The notes beneath the pieces were generated by a model. The model saw only the letters and a list, made by a program, of their open reading frames with translations. It was not told the DNA's origin and made no database searches. Positions 45,357-58,639 of a stretch of DNA of 64,000 nt are shown piece by piece (position 1 is the first letter of the stretch; every line of letters starts with the position of its first letter). The stretch covers positions 3,720,501-3,784,500 of the forward strand of contig JANTQA010000051.1 of NCBI GenBank assembly GCA_027625915.1, written 5' to 3'. Made by a program: the position numbers and the translations under genes. The DNA is from Anaeramoeba flamelloides (taxonomy: Eukaryota > Metamonada > Anaeramoebidae).

Positions 45357-48300
45357 CACCAAGAATTTGAAATTGAATTAAAAACAACCATTGATGTAGC
45401 TTATCATTGCGAAAGGGAATATTTTTTATTATCTTTTATTAAACTTTTAAAAAGTTTAAAATCAAATAAAGTTTCTTCTCAAATTAAGGGCATCATTTCA
45501 CAATTTTTTTCAAAATTATTAGAAGAATTTGATTTAATACAAAATTTAACAAAAACAATACATCAAACATTTAGGAATTTTCAAAATGCAGAAGGATTTA
45601 TCAAAAAATTTTATCAAAACGAATTAAAACTATTATCAAAAATAATGTTTTTAATATTCTATTTAACAAATATTTCCTTGAAGGATTTCAAAATTGTTTT
45701 AATTCTACTTGAAAAATCATGTTCAAAAATTGGTAAATAACTATTCCACCCCCCCCCACACACACACAATCTCATTCACAACCCAATTCACAACCCCAAT
45801 CACAACCCCCTTTTAGTTCTTTAATTTAATAATATAAATTTTTTTTTTTTATTTTTTTATTAATTTATATATCATTCTATTGCTATTTAATAACTTTTTG
45901 ATATATTATAGACAATGATAACAATAACATTCATTTTTTAATTTCAAAATATTATTTTTTTACAATTGCAAGCAAATTAATTGGTAACCCAAATAACTTA
46001 AAAAACAATTCGATTATCAAAAAAAAAAAATTTCTAGACACGTTAAAAACATTTTTTTCAACAAAAGAATGGGTGAACAAAAAATTTCAGAATGGCTTGT
46101 TGTTTTTAATAACCTTATTTTTCCAATCAAATCAAAGTAATACAATGAATTTAGAAATCAACCCAGAAGACATTTTCAATAAATTAATCAAAGATGATGT
46201 TTTTATATTTTTTTCAAAGCTAATTGATCACAATTCAGACAAAGAAAATAAATATTTTTCATTTATTTTTGAGAAAATTATAAGAAATTTTCTGATTAAT
46301 AATAAACAAATTATTTATGGTTTAAAAGAAGAAGAAATCGAACTTTCAAATAATTATGAACTTTCTGGCGATGATCTATTATTTACCCAATCAAGTAACT
46401 TTTTATTTTTTAATTTCTTCGATCATAGTATATCCATATTCATTTCTTTTTGATAAAATGATCTTTTTAAAAATAAAAAACAAACAATTTGCAAAATTAT
46501 TCCATTATTCATATTTAAACTCAAGTCATTTAAGAGATTTGTTTGAATAATTGATTTTAAAATAAAGACTCATACAACAATACCACTTAAATATAGTCGA
46601 TGATTAATTGTTTTATTTGGTTTTAAAAAGTCTCGAGAAAAAATGAAAAAATAATTAATTTTCTTTTCAAATGATTGATTCAAACCCAAACAGTTTTTTA
46701 TTTTCGCTTTCATCTTTTAAATTTTAATTAATTAATTGAGATATGGTTTTTTTTTGTTTAATGATGAAAGTTTGATTTCAAATTTTCAAAAAGATGTGGT
46801 TTTTATTTTCTAATTTTTTTTTTTTTTTCCCAAAAACTAACTGTTTTTCGATTTTTGAAAGAGTAAATTTCGATCAAACCCAACATTCTGAGTTTTTTTT
46901 TTTTAAAAATCAAAAGAATTATGTGTTTCATCTCTGTAAACGAAAATAGGTTTGAAAATTGGATCATTTTTAATTCGATCAATAATTCATAGAAATCCTT
47001 TAAATAAAATTCATTTGATTATTTTTTCTTTGAAATTAAAAAAAGGAGGTTATTACAAAAAAGATAAAAAAAATGAAAAATGAAAATTTTTGAAATAAAT
47101 TCACATAACACTCATTATTTTTTTTTGGAAAATGGGAATTCTGTTTCTGAAAATCAAAAACAATCAAAAAATTATTGATATGCTTTGGTTTCTGTGATTT
47201 CTGTGATTTGCTTTTTCAAAAAGGAATGAAAATAAAATGTCTTCTTTTTAACCTTTAGAATGAAAGATCCTTCAAGATCTTTGGTGTTTTCTGTTTTAAA
47301 GTTTAGGTTGGCTACTGTAAGCCAACTTGTGTAAAAGAATTAAAAAAAAATACTTTTTGAAATATTTTTTTTTTTTTTAGCTTCTTCAAAAATTTTTTAA
47401 AGACTAAGTTTTGTAGTTCTTAATACTTTTGGTAAATTTATTGTTTCTGAACTTTAAGTTAATTTATAAAGGGATTTTGTTGGATTTTCACTGAAAAACT
47501 AGTGTAAATATGAATGTTGTAAAAAATAGAGTTTTTACAATTTTAGAGATAAATAAAGAGTTCCATGTATTTATCCAAATTTTGGTAATAGGAAATATAA
47601 TATCTGATTAACTTAATAGACTAATAATAATTTTAAACAAAAAATCGTTTGGTGAACAATAATATTTCAATTTTTAAAAAAAAATCATTTTTCAAACAAA
47701 GAATTGGTGTTCACAAAACGATTAAATATTGAAAATCCATTGAAGCACAAAAATCAAAACGGTGTTTTGTTTAATATAACCAAAATTTGGATAAATACAT
47801 GGAACTCTTTATTTATCTCTAAAATTGTAAAAACACTATTTTTTACAACATTCCATATTTACACTTGTGAAGGTGAATTTAAATTTCCATACAATTTCCA
47901 ATGCCTTTTGAACAAAAAAGCAAGAAAAATTTGAGAAGAGATCAAAAAAAGGAAAAATTTTAGAGATTTCACATTTATTTATTATTTTATGTTAGAAGAC
48001 ATTAAAATTTTTACTTTAAATTTTCTCATCTTGCGTCACCTCAAACCCTTTTGGAAAAATTAACCTTGATTTATTATCTTTTACTTTACAGAGCAACACC
48101 AAAGAAAGAATCCATTGAATGAATTTGTGATTAAGATTCAATTTAAACTTTACTATTAAAATAATAATAATTTATAAAATGAAAAAATTAACAGACTTTA
48201 AACTAATCCTTCCCAAAATTAACATCAAGATTACTTAATTATATTTTCCTTAAGGTTTATTTCTAAAAATTTTTTTAGTTGTGGTGGAGAATTTTCTTTT

Positions 48301-51300
48301 AATATCAATCCTCAAATAGGATAAAATATTTACACTTTTAATATTTGTACAAAAAAAATTGTAATGATAAAAAAAAATTGTTTTATTATTATTGATGGAA
48401 GAAGTGTAAATTACACTCTAAATGTCCTTTTACTTAAATTTCCTCAAATGTAATTTAAGCGTAAAATCATAGATTCCACGATTGTTCAAGGGAAAGACAC
48501 ACCCAATTTTTTTTATGTTTAAAAAGCAAAAGCAAAAAATTGAAAAGGAAAAAGGAAAAAGGAAAAAGGAAAAAAGAAAAAAGAAAAAGAAAAAGAAAAA
48601 GAAAATTACAAAAAGGTTTTATAAGGAGCAATTTGTAAAAAATCAAAAAAAAAAACAAAAAATCAATTCTATCTTTAATTAAGGATTCCCAAAATCACAG
48701 CCACGATACTTTTGTTTGATTTAATATAATTTGATAATTGATCATGAATGTTCATATGGGAGTCGCACTTTAATTGTTATAATTTCTTTTTTTTTTTTTT
48801 TTTTTTTGATCTGATTTGCTTTAAATCTTTGGTCATGTTTAGCCTTTGCTTTTTCGTTTTTATTTTCCAAGTTACTCATACTTTCGTGTTTCAGTATCAC
48901 AGTATTAGTAAGTAACCACTTGATCTTTTTCCGTTGTAACTCTTCTTCCGAATATAAAGAAGGTTAAGCCAGGGGAAAAATGTAAAAAAATAAAAAATTG
49001 TTTTATTATCATTATTGAAGAAGCATAAATGATCTATAATTATTTTTTTTTTGAAAACCGACTAAAATTTAATTTTGAAAAAAAGTTAAAAAAATAATAA
49101 TAAAATCATTAGTGAATATGAAAAAAAAATGACACAATTTCTTTTTAATTTTGTTTAATTTCTTTTTAATTTTGTTTAATTTCTTTTTAATTTTTATTAT
49201 TATTCTAATTTAAAAAAATTATAGACAATCCATCATATTTAACAAATTTATTTATGTTTTTAAAAAGATTATATGAAAATAAACCTTTATTATGCCAAAA
49301 TTATTTAAAATCAAAAAAAAATGATTTAATTTCAATTCTTGGGGAAAAAATACCACTTAGATTATATTTACCTTTTATTAAATTTATTATTTCACTCATA
49401 AACGATCAAAAATTAGCAAATTATATAGCAAAATATCTTTCAACAAACAAAAATCCATATTTCTCTTGGAAATATTTTTCGTTGATTCTAAAAAAATATT
49501 GTAATTTAATTGAAAATAATAATAAAATACAAAAAAATTACAATGGAGAAGAATTTTATGATGACTACGACGATGACAAAAGAGAAGAAGAACCAAGCGT
49601 TTATGAATTTAATTGTTTATATGGAATATTAAGGCTAATTAGTAAAATTTTAACTTATCATGAATCCTATTCCAAATATTTACTTTTACAAACAAATTAT
49701 TCCTATTTACACTTATTGTTTAAAATTATAACTTATTCGTTTCCAAATGAATTAAAAGCAGAAGCATTTAATTTATTGAGTTGCTTTTCTAAAGATGAAG
49801 AAATTATCGAAATAATTTGGAAAAAACTGATTGTAACAAAAATTTTTACGAAAAAAGGATTATTAACAGATTTAGAAAGAAATGAAAAACCATATTCAAA
49901 TTATCCAGAATTAATTGCATTTTTAAAATTTTTTTATACCTTGCTATCCAATTCACAGGAAATACCAAATCTCAATTTGTATTTGAAAAAAACAAATTTT
50001 AACACAAAGACTGACAACAAAACAAATGTGGAAACCAATATATTTTGGAATTATATCAAATTTTGCATTAATAATATTTTTTTGAAACTTGAATCATGGA
50101 ATTATCAAAATATTCAACAAAAATATATATTAGTTAATTACTGTTTAAAAATTATTTATAACATTTTAAAAAAAGATGAAATAGAATTCGATGAACAAAA
50201 CAATAAGTATAAACAGAATATTGGTTTAAAGCTATTTTTGAATATCATTCAAGGAAATAATATTTTTTTATATTTAATTAAAATCATTCTTCAAAAAATA
50301 CCACAATCAATAGATAAAAATAATAATAGGATTGAAATAGAAAAGGGTATTTTAATCTCATTAAAAATTTTTAATTTAATATTAAATAATGAAAAAATAA
50401 ATAATAATAATAATAATGATAATAACAATAATGACAATGACAATATTAAAAACAATAATAATGGATTTTTAAAATTAATTTTAAAACAAAAAGATTTAAT
50501 ATCAAGAATAATGACTTTAATTTATTATTATAAAAATCAAATTATAGGACATTATTCTTTAAATATTTTATATTTACTTTGTACTGATAATGATTCAATC
50601 CAAAAAATTACAAAAATTATTTTGGAATCAAACGAACCAAGAGTAATTGAAGGCTTTATGAACATTTTTTTGAAAGATTTTCAATTATTTTTTAATAACA
50701 ATCAATTTCAAAAATGCTTATTTGCCAATAATAGTGATGATAATGATAACGATGAAAATGATAATGATGATAATTTAAATAAATTATTCATTTTTCAAGA
50801 ATTCATTAAAGAATTCAAATTAAATCAAATTTTATTATTACCAAAAAATAACATTTTCAAAGAAGACAATGAATTAAATGAAAACAATAAACAAATCAAT
50901 CAAAACAAAAAAAAAAAATTTTTTTTGATCAATTATGAAAACAATGAAAATACTTCATCACTATTTTTTAATAATATTGAAAATACAAAAAAGAAACTAA
51001 AAGATAAATTTTCACTTACTATTTCTGAAAAATTAATCAAATTATTTATTTTAATTATTGATCATCAAAATTCAAACGAATTTAAAAATAATCAAATTAA
51101 TTTTCTTCATTATTTGATTGGATTTGATTTTGAAAAGGATTTTAATAAAACAAATTTACAGATCAATTATTTTGCTTGTATCAATCCTATTTTTAATATA
51201 TTATTAAACAAAAAAATTTATGAAATGCAACCAAAATTTTGTTCTGTATGCCTTGAATTTATATTTAAATTCTTTAAAAATGAAATGACAAAAAAAGCTA

Positions 51301-54212
51301 TTTTTAATTATTTAAACTCTTATATTAATAATAATAATCAAAATCAAAATAAAGATAAAATGAAAAATAAAATTTTATCGCATGACGATAATATTAACTT
51401 TGGAACAAAAGAAGAAGAAGAAGAAGAAAAAAAAGAAAATGTGGCGATAGAGAAAGGTTACCAAAAAGAAGAAGATGAAGATGATAATGTATTAGAAAAA
51501 TTAATAAAATTAAACTTTTTTCAAAACTTTGATAAAGAATTTTATCATAAAAATAAAATTTATATTCTAAATAAGCAAAGATGGTTGTTACAAATAATTA
51601 TCATATTTATTGAGCAGCATATGAATAGCAAAAAAAAATATCATTTAAATAAAATTATAAATTTATTATTTTTAATAAATAATTCAAATATAAATATTAA
51701 AACAAATACAAAATTAATAATTAATAATAATCAAGATGTTGATAATTTGCTCAAAAAATTAAATTTAATAAAATTTTGTCAATTTTTGAATCCATTAGAA
51801 ATAACTAGTAATGAGGTTAATGACTTTCAAGAAATTAATAAAAAAATTGAAAAAATAAATCAAAATTTGTTTAAAATTAATTTGAATGATTATTTAATAT
51901 TGAATCAAGAATATAATTTACCCAAATATAATCTTTCACTTTTACAAAATGATTTAATTAAAATTTGTGAAAAATTAATTAATAATAATGAAAATTATGA
52001 AAAACATCAAATGATTGGTAATTTCTTTAAATCGTTTTTATATTATTTAAATCAATATAATAATTATTATTTAATTATCGAATCTAAAATTTCATTTTTT
52101 TTTTCTTGGAAGCAATTATTAGAAATAATTTTAATTAATTTTAATGATGATGATGATGATGATGATTACGACGAATACAACAACAACAACAACAACAACA
52201 AAAACAAAAACAAAAACAACAACAAAGATTACGACGACGACAATGATTATGAAAATAAGAATAATTATAATAATAAAATTAAATTAAATTTAGATTCGGA
52301 TTATTTAATAATTTCTTTAATTAATTCAATTATGAAGATCCTAAAAGATAATTCCGATTTAATTATTTTAAATAATAGAATTGTACAAGTCTTTATACTA
52401 TTATTAAACGAATTAAAAAATTCATTTTTGAAAATATTAAAATCAAATTTAATTGAAAACAAAACCGAATTATTTTCATGGTTCAAAATAAATATTTTTA
52501 CTTTAATTTTTAAAAAAATCCTGGAAACTATTTTATTTAAAAATTCTAATTTAATAATTAGAGGCCACCTATATATTTGTTTAATAAACTTTTTAGAAAT
52601 ATTCAAAATAATTAATGAAATTAATAATAAAAATTTTGACGATTATGAAATAAATAATAAAATTAAAAATAAAAAACTGAAAAATTATAATATTGAAGAA
52701 TTTAATAAAGAAATATTAGGAATTTTTTTAAATCACTCCTCATCATTAATTAAAATTCTAATGAAGGATTCAATAAATGTGAATAATAAATTTTCAAAAA
52801 TTTCGTTATTAATACTGGAGATTTTATTTAGAAAGCAATACCCTCTTTTTTCAGCTGAAAAACATTTGAATTATTGGATTAATATGATTTCAAAATTAGG
52901 TTATTTGAAAAAATTATTTTTACCAATTACAGAAAATTCTAAAAATGAAGATTTAATGATCCCACCAAATTTAATACCAGAATTTGATTTTAAAATTAAA
53001 TTTTTAACGTCGATCGCTTATTCTCCACAAAGAATCAAATATTTGTTTGAAAATAAGATTTTTTATTATATTTCAAAAATTTCTTTTGAATTAAATCCTT
53101 TATATCAAATTGAAAATCGAAAAGGTAAAAAGCAAAATTGGAATTTAATAAATAATTTCCAATCACTGAAATTAGAGACTAATTTAAAATTGCAAAATAA
53201 TAATATCACCTCGTTATTAAAATTTATATTAACACTTTGCTTATCCCTGCCAAATAATTTACCATTATTTAAAAAAATAAAAAAATTCCTTAATATCCAT
53301 CAAAACTTAATATTATCGATATTTGATAAATTAATAAATGATCAAAATAAAGATGACGATGACGATGATGATAATGATCTTGATCATTCTTATACTCAAT
53401 TGTATTGCTTAACGGGAATTTTCCAATTTTTATCCAAATTTCCAAATTCATTAAATTTTCAATTTTTTTCGCAGATTTTCAATTTGTTAGTACAAAATTT
53501 TAAAAACATTGCTCGAATACAATTTAAACAATTTGAAAATAATGTTTTAAATTCACATTTTTCGATTATTAACAATATTTTGGCTAACATTATTACAATT
53601 TTCCATAATGTTATAATTTTTTCAATTCAAACCAATAATCCCATTTTTTTATTCTTACCTTCAAATAAAATTAATTCAAATGATCGGTTCATTAATAATT
53701 TGCCAGAAATACAATTTTTATACCGATTTATCGAAAAAACAATTTTTATTTTCACAAAAACAATAAATTATAATAAAATAATTCAAGAACAAAATAATTT
53801 TTTTAAATATGAATCAAATAAAAATGAAAATATAGAATTGAAATTAAATTTAAATAATAAAATGAAAAATTTATCATTCAATGATAGTGATGAAGATGAT
53901 GATTATAATTATGATTATGATGATAATGATGATGATTTAGAAAGCCAATCTAATTTTGATTCAAATTTCCAAACATTATTATTAATAACTGAAAAATCAT
54001 TACATTTGTTATATATACATTTAAAATATTTCTCAAAATTAAAATTGATTAATAACTTATTCTTAACAAAAGAAAAAATAAAAATAGAAAACCTTTTAAA
54101 GAAATTATCTAAATTTGATAAAAAATTATCTTTTTCTCAAAATTATAATTCTTTTATTCAATTACAAATTATTCAAATCAAAAAATTTATGAACCAAAAA
54201 ATTAAAAAATAA
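45357..54212 (+). CDS. Nup205/Nup192-family scaffold nucleoporin, 5' incomplete
   Basis: Large alpha-solenoid of the inner ring of the nuclear pore. Exons 45357-45732, 45912-46394 and 49225-54212 join in frame (donors GTAAAT and GTAACT) to 1,948 residues; animal Nup205 has about 2,000, so roughly 60-150 N-terminal residues are on exons not found upstream. Family features: an LRLYLPFIKFIISL stretch with a following WKYF (animal IYIPYLKML...SWEHFF), then GILRLISKIL, LKAEAFNLLSCFS and a WKKL...YPELIAFLKFFYTLL order, as in the Nup205 N-terminal half. An acidic/Asn-rich set of insertions (for example near 50400-50460, 52142-52250 and 53880-53935) encodes runs of Asn and Asp. The protein is much more AT-biased (Asn, Ile, Lys, Leu) than its neighbours. 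The 2.8-kb second intron holds repeats. Confidence 0.82.
45748..45800 (+). repeat. C-rich/CA microsatellite in the first nucleoporin intron
   Basis: A C run followed by CACACACA and a CACAACCC(A/C)AT-type series, strikingly C-rich on this strand within an AT-rich intron. Confidence 0.6.
47502..47864. repeat. Foldback with near-perfect 85-bp arms in the nucleoporin intron
   Basis: 47502-47588 (GTGTAAATATGAATGTTGTA to CCAAATTTTGGT) is almost exactly complementary to 47779-47864. The spacer of about 190 bp also holds a smaller inverted pair (AATCGTTTGGTGAACA at 47643 and TGTTCACAAAACGATT at 47709). A 76-codon open frame over the right half is an artefact. Confidence 0.7.
48365..48970 (-). repeat. 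Dispersed repeat family C, inverted copy of 8735-9320
   Basis: Landmarks GATGGAAGAAGTGTAAATTA (48393), GCGTAAAATCA (48460), TTGATAATTGATCATGAATG (48730), GATTTGCTTTAAATCTTTGG (48812) and AACCACTTGATCTTTTTCC (48916) are complements of the first copy. Located in intron 2 of the nucleoporin gene. Confidence 0.65.
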
Positions 54213-54339
54213 ATAATTATTTTATTTAATAGACCAATTTCATTATTATTACTTTTTTTTTATATTTTTGTTTATTAGAAAATATTTTTTTATTATCCGA
54301 AATAATATCCTTTTTGAATAAAAATTTAGGAATTATTAA

Positions 54340-54740
54340 GTCACGAGGAGTGAAGTCAGGTGCAATTGAGTGCCTAGGTTTTTTTTCAAATAGGAAATAA
54401 AAAAACACCTAATTGCTCTTTTCCAGAATTCAAAAGAATTAAGTAAATTCTAAGGATTTAACTCTATTCTTTTAAATTCTGGAAAACCTAATTGCGTTTT
54501 TTTTTTAATTCGAGAATTAAAAAGAAAATTTCTGAAATTTTCTTTTAATTTCTTAAATTAAAAAAAAGATACACCTTTCCAAAATTCAAAAGAATAGAGG
54601 AAATTCTAAGACCCCGCTCGATTCTATTAAATTTTCCAAAAGTTAACATCTTATTTTTTTTTTTAATTTGTCAAATAAACAGAAAACTTAAAAAAGTTTC
54701 CATTTAGTTCTCAAATTAAAAATAACCTTATGAACAATAA
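54340..54740. repeat. Hairpin-module array (family A) just downstream of the nucleoporin
   Basis: Tag GAAGTCAGGTGCAATTGAGTGCC at 54350-54373, then a CCAGAATTCAAAAGAATTAAG...CTTTTAAATTCTGG module (54422-54486), an AATTCGAGAATTAAAAAG module and two more degenerate ones to about 54740. Confidence 0.65.
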
Positions 54741-54809
54741 GAGGAATTAAAACCACACCTCCTTAACCAACAAAAAAAATGAATATTCTAATTATAAACT
54801 AAACTATTT

Positions 54810-54952
54810 TTCATAAATTTTGACTCACTTTATAATGTTAATGGGGGTTGTTTTGAGGGTTTATTCCAGTATTCTTAACAAAAAATATTTTCAAATTTTT
54901 GGATCAGAATCATTTTTTCTAATTTTTCAAATTTTAGTTTTGCTTTTTCAAA

Positions 54953-54983
<31 letters not shown>

Positions 54984-55500
54984 TTTTTTTTTTTTCTTTG
55001 TTTTTGAAAAATTTTTCTTTTTTTTTTTTTTTCCTTTTTTTTTTTTTTTTTTTTTTTTTGTTTTTAAAAGATCATGTGGAAAAAAAAAAAGATCTTCGAA
55101 AAGACAAATAATCACTAAGAAAATTTCAGGCTATGTAATATCTTTTAAAATGAATTTAATTATTAAGTAAAAAATCTTGTTGTTCAACTTTTTTTCAGTG
55201 TAAGTTCAGTAATAAAAAATCCGTAATGTTCATTTCAAAAATTGTGACTCACTTTTTTTTAGTTTTTGGTTTTATTTTTTTTAATTTTTAATATATTAGG
55301 CTTTTATAGATTTAGAATGACTTAAAAGTGAATTACAAATGATATTTAGTTATTAATTGTTCTTGAATACTAAAGGATAATTTTTTTTTTTCAATTTATT
55401 ATTTCAGGTGAGTCACAATTTTTGAAAAAGAGTTTATTTTTCTAAAATGTTTATTTACTTTATATTGCTATTAGAAATGATTTTATATGGTTTTGTCCCC
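54810..55500 (-). repeat. Dispersed repeat family D (inverted copy)
   Basis: Complement of 25680-26600: TCAGAATCATTTTTTCTAAT (54904), CTTCGAAAAGACAAATAATC (55094), CATTTCAAAAATTGTGACTC (55229) and TTATTTCAGGTGAGTCACAA (55401). A long C/T tract (about 54950-55060) matches the A/G tract of the other copy. Confidence 0.6.
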
Positions 55501-55651
55501 TATCCTTATCAAAATTAAATTTTAAATCTTTGATGAGAATCATTTTTTTGGAATTTTAATTTTAAAAACTTTTTTTTTGCTTTTTCTTTTTTATTATTCT
55601 TTTTTTTTTGTTTATTTCCTTTTTTTTTTTTTTTCTTTTTTCTTTTCGTTT

Positions 55652-55842
55652 TACAATCAGTTCTACTTTTAAGACACAAACTTTCAACAAAATTAAAACT
55701 ATAAAAAATCTCAAATTAAAGCTCATTTTTTGAAATTTTTTTTTTACAAATTATTTGAAGAGAATTTAAATTTTTGTCTTTTTTTGGATTTTTTTTGTGT
55801 ATTAAATTTTGTTGAAAGTTTTTGTCTTAAAGGTGGAACTGG

Positions 55843-55845
<3 letters not shown>
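55652..55845. mobile_element. Foldback MITE related to 60228-60434
   Basis: Arms carry ACTTTTAAGACACAAACTTTC and, at the other end, AGTTTTTGTCTTAAAGGTGGA, with an AAAAATCTCAAATTAAAG inner block. More diverged than the copy at 60 kb. Confidence 0.55.

Positions 55846-55893
<48 letters not shown>
55845..55893 (+). repeat. (AC)18 followed by (AT)6 microsatellite
   Basis: AC repeats 55845-55880 pass directly into AT repeats 55881-55893. Confidence 0.9.
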
Positions 55894-56094
55894 AACGATT
55901 TTTCAAAAATTTTAAACATACTTAAAATCAAAAATCGGCAAAAAAAAAACCAAATTTATTGTATTTTTACAAACATAATATTAAAAAAAAATTTGAGTTA
56001 CCCAGTATTAATGTTTTTATTAAAAATCATTTTCATCCAAATAAAAGAAAAAAAATAAAATCAAAAAAAAAATCGGTTTAAATAAAATGATGAA

Positions 56095-56360
56095 ACGAGT
56101 GAGAACAAAAATTGTATTGTTAAATTTGTTGAAATTTCACTAACAATTGTTGATTGATCAAATGATAAGATACCACCAAACTAATTGTATGTGATTTTTC
56201 TATTTAAAAACTCCATACGTACTTCTATCAATTATCAGAAAAATTCTTCAATCTAACGAAACAAATTAATTAACCTGAAAAAAAGGAGATGAAAAAAAAA
56301 TAAAAAACAGAAAAATAAAAAAATGAAATAGTTTAATAAAATCAAAAATTATTCCGAAAT
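56095..56360 (+). repeat. Dispersed repeat, direct copy of 35370-35630
   Basis: See landmarks under 35370; the open frame of that copy is broken here. Confidence 0.5.
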
Positions 56361-56734
56361 TGACTGTAGAGTGGGGTGTTGTTATTCTTTCAACTACTTA
56401 AACTGTGTCAATTTTTTGGAATTTAGTTTTGATAAAAACCAAAAACCTATTTAAATATTTGTTAAATATTTTAGAATTTTTATGATATTAGCTGTGAAGT
56501 TAAACATGTTCAAATCAGTTTTTAGAACAAAGAACTTGTGTGTTCAATGAATATCAGAACATTGAGGTATATTGAAATTTATTATGAAACCACCCTCATT
56601 AACAATAAAACTAGAATTGATACAAGCAATTTAAAATAAAACCGTGAAAAAAATGCATGGAATGAAAAAAATCCATACAAGATTTTTAATTGTCAATATT
56701 AGGAAAATTTTTGTGTAATTTCTTATATTTAAAA

Positions 56735-57275
56735 TTTGAACCCTTTTTATCCAAGAAACAAACTTTTTAATAGTATAACTCATCCACTTATTCGAATGAT
56801 GATTAATGAAATTACACTTCATTCAAAACACCATTCAATCAATCAAAAAGCAAGAATAAAAAATCATCATTTTCCAAACTCTAGCAAACCACTATAAAAC
56901 TCGATTGTTTTTCAAAAAAAGTTGATCTACTTAGGTTTTCAAACAATTACAGGAGTATTCTTGAGGCCACTGACTTTACTGAACTTGAGGTAGGTTTATT
57001 AATAGGATCATATAAAATTTGGTTATTTATATAAAGGATTTTAATGAAAAAAATGAAAATACACTAAAAATTTTACTAATATTTATAATTAAAAATCTTG
57101 CCAGGGATTATTTTCCTGTCGGGTATTTTTTTTCCCTACTATAACAATTTATTTAATGTACCACAACAAATCTTTCATTTAGAATTCCTCTTTATAATTT
57201 TTCAATGCTTAAAAAGTCCAGATTTATATGGTCGGCCTCGATTTTTTTGGAAATTCTTTAATAATGAACACTTTT
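56735..57275 (+). other. Exon-like fragments upstream of THOC7, unresolved
   Basis: Three patches look exon-like: an open stretch at about 56745-56895 (includes THPLIRMMINEITLHSKHHS), a 35-nt interval between ATTACAG and GTAGGT (56952-56988, encodes ILEATDFTELE), and a block after TTTAG at 57181 (encodes CLKSPDLYGRPRFFWKFF in one phase). I could not join them in one frame with confidence and recognise no family. Confidence 0.22.
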
Positions 57276-57279
57276 GATA

Positions 57280-57953
57280 GACTTTTCTATTTGATTTTAT
57301 TATCCTAAATATTATTAGAATTTAAGAATAAAAATATTAGATCTATCAATTGTTCAAAATTTTCCTAAAAAGGAACTTTATTTATAATATTGTTCAAGCC
57401 ACCAAACTCAAAAAAAATCCATAAATTTTTCTTCTTAGTAATCTGAAATAATTCGTTTTTTATCTACTAAGCTAATTTCATTTCTCAGAAATCATTTTGT
57501 GTCTTTTATAAAAACTAATCTTTTGATTTTTAAATTTATTGGTCAGATTAAAAACTTTTTTAAAAATCAAAAGTTATTTTTGGAAAATAAAAAAAATCCA
57601 AAAAAACTAAATTTTCAAAACAGAGATAAGAAGAATAATCCCCAAAACTCACAATCAAGAACTACTATAACAACTCACCTCTTTAGGTATTAATTTAGTT
57701 TTATAACATTTCCAAGATAAGATAAATTATTACCTAATGAAGAAACACTAAAAATTATAAAAATGCAATAAAACATTGTTTGGCTCAAAAAAAAGTTTCC
57801 ATACTTTATTGATCAACTCACTATAGAAAATAGACTCACCCAGGGGTTCTTTTCTTCGCAAAAATAACAAATTGTTTCCAAGGAGAGGAAAACTAAATCG
57901 AAAATTTTAATTGAGATATATTGATTCATTTTTTTATCTTTTTGACTTATCAT
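57280..57953. other. Upstream region of THOC7
   Basis: AT-rich; a 64-codon frame at 57499-57693 is low-complexity and has no family features. Confidence 0.35.
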
Positions 57954-58634
57954 ATGAATTCAGAATTAGCACGTAAAAGGGTACTATCAAACAATTACCT
58001 AATTGAAAATGTACTTGACAAATTGTCGCGGGTTATAGTTTTAAATATTGATACTTCAAACAAAAAGAAAATGGAAATGGAAAACGAAAACGAAAAGGAA
58101 AGTCTCACAGAAAAAGAAAAAGAAAATGAAAAACAAAAACTTTTAAAAGAAAGCAAAGAAACACAAGAATTTCTTATTTCTTTGGAAAATTTGAAATTGA
58201 ACCTTCAAAAAAAGAAAAATGCAACAAAATGTCTTACAACCGGATTAAAAGATCTTGAAGCAACAAATAGCAAACTGAAAGATGGCATTAATGAACTGGA
58301 AAAGGAAATAGAATTCAAAAAAAAAGAATATGAATCAAGAAGATTATTCAAAGAACAAATAAAAAAATGTGAGTCACTTTTAAATATGGTGCTTCGTTTA
58401 CCAAAAAAAACGCAGCTACAATCCAAAATTGAGTTTGAGCAATCTGAAATTCAAAGGCTTGAAAAAGAAAGAGAAAAAATTTCAAAGCAATTAAAGGATC
58501 GTTCTAAAAAGCTTTCAATGTTTATGTTTGCAATCCAGCAATTTAAAAATGAAACAGAAGATGAAACAGAAGAAGTGGAAGAAGGCGAAATTCGATCGTT
58601 AAAAAAAAGAAAAAAAATAAACACAAAAAAGTGA
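57954..58634 (+). CDS. THOC7: THO complex subunit 7-like coiled-coil protein
   Basis: Nuclear subunit of the THO complex, which couples transcription to mRNA packaging and export. A single open frame of 226 residues starts at the ATG at 57954 (upstream in-frame codons begin without ATG). The N-terminus has the family's short RKR-L motif (ELARKRVLS). The body is a long coiled coil (about 70-200) with a FKEQIKKCESLLNMVLRLPKKT segment where animal THOC7 has its conserved hinge (an EYDALAKVI...H.. element), followed by leucine heptads. The tail EEVEEGEI is acidic and the last 12 residues are basic. A Lys/Glu repeat at 37-66 is an insertion. The match is to overall layout and short motifs; another coiled-coil nuclear protein cannot be fully excluded. 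Confidence 0.66.
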   Translation: MNSELARKRVLSNNYLIENVLDKLSRVIVLNIDTSNKKKMEMENENEKESLTEKEKENEKQKLLKESKETQEFLISLENLKLNLQKKKNATKCLTTGLKDLEATNSKLKDGINELEKEIEFKKKEYESRRLFKEQIKKCESLLNMVLRLPKKTQLQSKIEFEQSEIQRLEKEREKISKQLKDRSKKLSMFMFAIQQFKNETEDETEEVEEGEIRSLKKRKKINTKK

Positions 58635-58639
58635 TTAAC

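Noticed and set aside
47704..47934. 76-codon plus-strand frame
   Set aside because: Covers the right arm of a foldback in the nucleoporin intron.
48482..48682. Lys-rich frame in the nucleoporin intron
   Set aside because: Low-complexity A/G tract inside repeat family C.
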